Assembly: GCA_964437595.1 (NCBI GenBank)
Contig: CAYTHO010000003.1
Location: forward strand, 1-64,000
From: DSYU01 sp964437595
GTDB lineage: Bacteria > Chloroflexota > Anaerolineae > Anaerolineales > Anaerolineaceae
Length of the DNA: 64,000 nucleotides
Reading direction: 5' to 3'
A program made the position numbers and the translations under genes. The notes under the pieces are model-generated. The model was not told the DNA's origin. It saw only the letters and a program-made list of their open reading frames with translations, and did not search any database. Below are positions 61,059 to 64,000 of this stretch, one piece after another (the stretch's first letter is position 1; the number at the start of each line of letters is the position of its first letter).

Positions 61059-61961
61059 GTGAACAAACTGACTCCCCGCGCCCGAACCTTTCTTTTTGCT
61101 GGTATCGCATTGCTTGCCCTGGTGCTGCTGGCGGCCAGTTTGAACGTTCTCGAGTTAAGCCCTGGGAAGCCTTTGGCTTATACCTATGTTGCCCCCAATC
61201 TGGTGGATCCAGGTGTATCGCCAGGGACGATGGAGTGGCTGCTGGCAATATTCAGGGTGCTGATGATCATTGGGTGGATCTTATTCCCCATTTACATCAT
61301 CATGCTTTTCATTTCAAAAGACGAGCGAAAACGCTTTTTGCGCTTCCTGGCATCGATTTTACCTTTTCTCATTATCTTGTATATCATGGCGAATAATCGC
61401 AGCAGCCAGGAGGTGGTAGAAGATCTGACTCCTCGCGTGTTCGGCGACCTGGCCCCGCAGGATTTCGCCCCGTCGGGCGCGGCGCCGCCTGAGTTTGTGC
61501 CGCCGCCGGCCTGGGTGACCACTTTCACCACCATTGCGGTAGCGGTTGTGGTATCGCTTTTAGTGATCGGTGTTTTTTATGCTATCTGGCGCAGATCGAA
61601 AGAGCGCGCAAGGCTCAGAGAGCCGCTGAAGAAGGTGGAACGCCAGGCGCAGGCGGCATTGAATGCCATCCGTGCGGGCGGAGACCTGGGTGAAGCGATT
61701 GTGCGCTGCTATATTCAGATGATGGACGCATTGAAGGAATATCGGGGCATCTCTCGTGACCAGGATATGACACCCCATGAGTTTGAGCTTTTCCTGGATC
61801 GGCAGGGCGTTCCGGTGGAACCGGTTCACCAGTTGACCAGTTTATTCGAGGAAGTCCGCTACAGCACGTTCAAACCTGGCCGGAACGATGAGGCGACAGC
61901 CATAGCCAGCCTGTCGGCGATTGTTTCGGCCTGCCAGCGGGCTGCGGAAAGGCGTCGTTAA
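61059..61961 (+). CDS. Membrane protein with C-terminal DUF4129 domain
   Basis: About 300 residues with a signal-anchor (FLFAGIALLALVLLAASL), three further hydrophobic segments, and a cytoplasmic C-terminal DUF4129 domain (~195-295: AIVRCYIQMMDALKEYRGISRDQDMTPHEFELFL). DUF4129 proteins are typically encoded with MoxR and DUF58 proteins, as here. The GTG at 61059 follows AGAGGG. A TTG 27 codons upstream lies inside the inverted repeat and is rejected. It is the first gene of the operon. Confidence 0.8.
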   Translation: MNKLTPRARTFLFAGIALLALVLLAASLNVLELSPGKPLAYTYVAPNLVDPGVSPGTMEWLLAIFRVLMIIGWILFPIYIIMLFISKDERKRFLRFLASILPFLIILYIMANNRSSQEVVEDLTPRVFGDLAPQDFAPSGAAPPEFVPPPAWVTTFTTIAVAVVVSLLVIGVFYAIWRRSKERARLREPLKKVERQAQAALNAIRAGGDLGEAIVRCYIQMMDALKEYRGISRDQDMTPHEFELFLDRQGVPVEPVHQLTSLFEEVRYSTFKPGRNDEATAIASLSAIVSACQRAAERRR

Positions 61962-61964
61962 GCA

Positions 61965-62756
61965 ATGGATAAAACGAAGGATCCGAGAATACGCCGGTAT
62001 ATCATCATTGCAGTTGTGTCCGTCGTTTTAAGTGTTGTGATGATGTTCTGGGCAAGGGATGTCATCCGCGAGGCGATCGTTCTGCCCCTTTCCTACCTGA
62101 TCTATGTGATCGGCATTCTGGTCGATTACACGCCGCAGATATTCTTCTGGATCGTCCTGCTGTTGATCGGCCTGCGGATTGCGTATTTGAGCATTTCCAG
62201 GAAAAAGAAGCGTACCGATGATGAATACGGTGACTATTACCGGGCCTCGGATGATCCTTACGTCACCAGCGGGCGGGTCCTGTTCTGGGCCAATAAGGTT
62301 TATCAACTGCGCACCGGGCGGGGGACGTATTTCACGCGCACGTTCCACGAATCGCTGAACCGGACCCTGCTTCAACTGCTGGCGTACCGCTATCGGATTA
62401 CGCCCCATCAAGTCGAGGAGCGTTTGAAGGAAGGGGCCCTGGAACTGCCCCAGGATGTGCGGGAGTATGCGCTGAAAAACCTCGAGGTGGCCGAGGAAAA
62501 TGATGAGAACACATGGGAGGCGATGCGCGAGTGGATTTCCACCACATGGCGGAAACTGCTTATTCGCTTCGGGATCGCTGTTCCCTTCTTTAAAGAACTT
62601 CAAAAATCAATGGTCCCTGCGCCGGAAAACACCGCCGCCGGGGTGAATGGGAAGAAGGCAGATCTACGCCTGGCAACCAATGATGCATTAGTGAGAAGCG
62701 TTCTGACATTTATGAAAGAGGAGTTGGAGGTGCCGCATGACGATTCCGGTCTCTGA
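61965..62756 (+). CDS. Two-helix membrane protein of the MoxR operon
   Basis: A 263-residue protein with two N-terminal transmembrane helices (IIIAVVSVVLSVVMMFWA and IFFWIVLLLIGLRIAYLSI) and a soluble C-terminal domain (~75-263) that has FTRTFHESLNRTLLQLLAYRYRITPHQVEERL. Not recognised as a named family. It starts three bases after the DUF4129 gene and overlaps the MoxR gene by 20 bases. Confidence 0.75.
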   Translation: MDKTKDPRIRRYIIIAVVSVVLSVVMMFWARDVIREAIVLPLSYLIYVIGILVDYTPQIFFWIVLLLIGLRIAYLSISRKKKRTDDEYGDYYRASDDPYVTSGRVLFWANKVYQLRTGRGTYFTRTFHESLNRTLLQLLAYRYRITPHQVEERLKEGALELPQDVREYALKNLEVAEENDENTWEAMREWISTTWRKLLIRFGIAVPFFKELQKSMVPAPENTAAGVNGKKADLRLATNDALVRSVLTFMKEELEVPHDDSGL

Positions 62757-63702
62757 AGTAGCTGAGCTGTCGAACCGGGTTATTCAAGAAGTTGAAAAAG
62801 CTGTGGTTGGTAAACGAGAGGTGCTCGAGAAAATCATGACTGCCCTGCTTACCAGCGGTGGTCATGTCCTGCTGGAAGATTACCCGGGCTTAGCCAAAAC
62901 GTTAATCGCCAATAGCTTTGCGTCCGCCCTGGGGCTGAATTTTAAGCGCATCCAGTTCACCCCGGACCTGCTGCCCGGCGATATCACCGGTGGTTACATC
63001 TACGACCGCACGGCCAACACCTTTATTCTGCGCAAGGGGCCATTGTTCGCCAATATCATCCTGGCGGACGAAATCAACCGTGCTTCACCGCGCACCCAGT
63101 CAGCGCTGCTGGAGGCCATGCAGGAATACCAGGTAACCCTGGAAGGCGAAACAATGCACCTGCCGCAGCCATTTATTGTTCTGGCCACGCAGAACCCGAT
63201 CGAGTATGAAGGGACCTTTCCGCTTCCTGAGGCGCAGCTTGACCGTTTTATCATGAAGATTTCGGTGGGGTACCCATCGCAAAAAGAGGAGCAGGAGATT
63301 TTGCGCCGCCGCCGCGAACGCCGCAGCGATGCGCACCAGCTCGAGGCGGTAACCGACGCGGATGGCCTGGCAGCCATGCGCGCTTCGATCGAAGAAGTCT
63401 ACATCGATGCCGACCTGGAGAACTACATCGTATCGGTGATTGCTGAAACGCGCCGCCACCGCAAGGTAAGCGTTGGATCCAGCCCGCGCGGCACGCTGGC
63501 GCTGTTGAAGCTGTCCCGCGCCTGGGCGGCGATCCATGGGCGCAGTTTCGTACTGCCTGATGACGTCAAAACATTTATCCTGCCTGCCCTGTCTCACCGC
63601 CTGATCCTGGAGCCGGATTTATGGACAGACCGCGGGGCAGCGGACAGCGTCCTTTCTGAAATTATCCGCATGGTTCCGGTGCCGGTATTACGAGGCGCCT
63701 GA
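62737..63702 (+). CDS. MoxR-family AAA+ ATPase
   Basis: A 321-residue MoxR ATPase. The nucleotide loop is YPGLAKT (near 50), Walker B is ILADEINRAS, sensor 1 is LATQNPIEYEGTFPLPEAQLDRF, and the AAA lid follows with SSPRGTLALLKLSRAWA. MoxR proteins act as chaperones in assembling metal-cofactor or envelope proteins, usually with VWA or DUF58 partners. ATG preceded by GGAGG; it overlaps both neighbours. Confidence 0.95.
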   Translation: MTIPVSEVAELSNRVIQEVEKAVVGKREVLEKIMTALLTSGGHVLLEDYPGLAKTLIANSFASALGLNFKRIQFTPDLLPGDITGGYIYDRTANTFILRKGPLFANIILADEINRASPRTQSALLEAMQEYQVTLEGETMHLPQPFIVLATQNPIEYEGTFPLPEAQLDRFIMKISVGYPSQKEEQEILRRRRERRSDAHQLEAVTDADGLAAMRASIEEVYIDADLENYIVSVIAETRRHRKVSVGSSPRGTLALLKLSRAWAAIHGRSFVLPDDVKTFILPALSHRLILEPDLWTDRGAADSVLSEIIRMVPVPVLRGA

Positions 63703-64000
63703 TGGAAAAGCCTGACAAGGCCGGGCGGTTCATCCTGCTGGCGGGGTTAGCGTATCTGCTGATCTTCACTGGCCTGCTGACGCTGCACGGAGGTATCGTA
63801 GCTTTGGCGCTGCCGCTGGTGACCTACCTCGTCGCCACCCTGGTTCACCGCGCCCCTCACATGCAGCTGAGCGCCGAACGCTCGGTAAGCGCCGATACGC
63901 TGCCGCAGAACACCCCCATCGAGGTGACCGTTAAAATCACAAACAATGGCCCCGATTTGGATGAAGTGGTCATCGATGACCGCCTGCCGAGGGGGCTGGA
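63702..64000 (+). CDS. DUF58-domain membrane protein, cut by the window end
   Basis: The first 99 residues are visible, running off the window. Two hydrophobic segments (FILLAGLAYLLIFTGLL and GIVALALPLVTYLVATLV) are followed by LSAERSVSADTLPQNTPIEVTVKITNNGPDLDEVVIDDRLPRGL, an Ig-like start typical of DUF58 proteins. The ATG overlaps the MoxR stop (TGATG). Confidence 0.8.
   Translation, partial: MEKPDKAGRFILLAGLAYLLIFTGLLTLHGGIVALALPLVTYLVATLVHRAPHMQLSAERSVSADTLPQNTPIEVTVKITNNGPDLDEVVIDDRLPRGL

Overview
The window is chromosomal DNA from a GC-rich bacterium, most likely a member of the Chloroflexota (Anaerolineae-like). This is an inference from gene content: sensors built from 7TM, PAS and GAF modules with GGDEF output, Thr/Pro-rich lipoproteins, a sortase, a DUF4129/MoxR/DUF58 operon, T-box control of an aminoacyl-tRNA synthetase, and a large fibronectin-like surface protein. 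No rRNA, tRNA, CRISPR, phage or IS element was found. A 100-base run of N (49792-49891) shows that this is a draft scaffold.

Layout. 1-1300: a pentanucleotide repeat, a Nudix hydrolase and a small PD-(D/E)XK nuclease-like protein. 1340-6253: carA-carB-RidA, with a promoter before carA. 6547-8850: a phosphatase made of a degenerate GspE/PilB-like ATPase, a GAF domain and a SpoIIE/RsbU domain. 8902-12550: a LacI-type regulator divergent from an MtaA-like methyltransferase with a thioredoxin-like tail and a CobW-type GTPase, with a clear promoter/operator between them. 12655-17372: a TPR-M50 membrane protease, methionine aminopeptidase, an HD hydrolase and a methyltransferase. 17636-22360: a fatty acid desaturase and a large diguanylate cyclase sensor. 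22485-25969: a five-gene minus-strand cluster behind a promoter that carries a palindrome. 26099-30476: housekeeping and envelope genes, mug, a VanW/beta-lactamase-like protein and a RIO kinase. 30564-30824: a short independent transcription unit. 30821-38063: a DmpA-type peptidase, then a tightly packed seven-gene minus-strand operon of mostly uncharacterised proteins. 38183-45508: small membrane proteins, a sortase, lipoproteins, a sugar-binding-like protein and a serine hydrolase. 45505-55762: two different valyl-tRNA synthetases on either side of the giant FN3-like protein. 55774-60706: DedA, two glycosyltransferases, a cyclophilin and a methyltransferase. 61059-64000: a DUF4129/MoxR/DUF58 operon cut off by the window end.

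Main points. The archaeal-type ValRS lies behind a complete T-box riboswitch whose specifier reads GUC. The bacterial-type ValRS 5 kb away has only a short leader that keeps the 3' part of the same T-box, apparently decayed. Other items worth attention are the pseudo-ATPase/phosphatase fusion, the LacI-controlled methyltransferase/thioredoxin/CobW operon, two very short transcription units with full promoter-to-terminator structure, and the seven-gene operon. All family assignments come from motifs read by eye; no database search was run.
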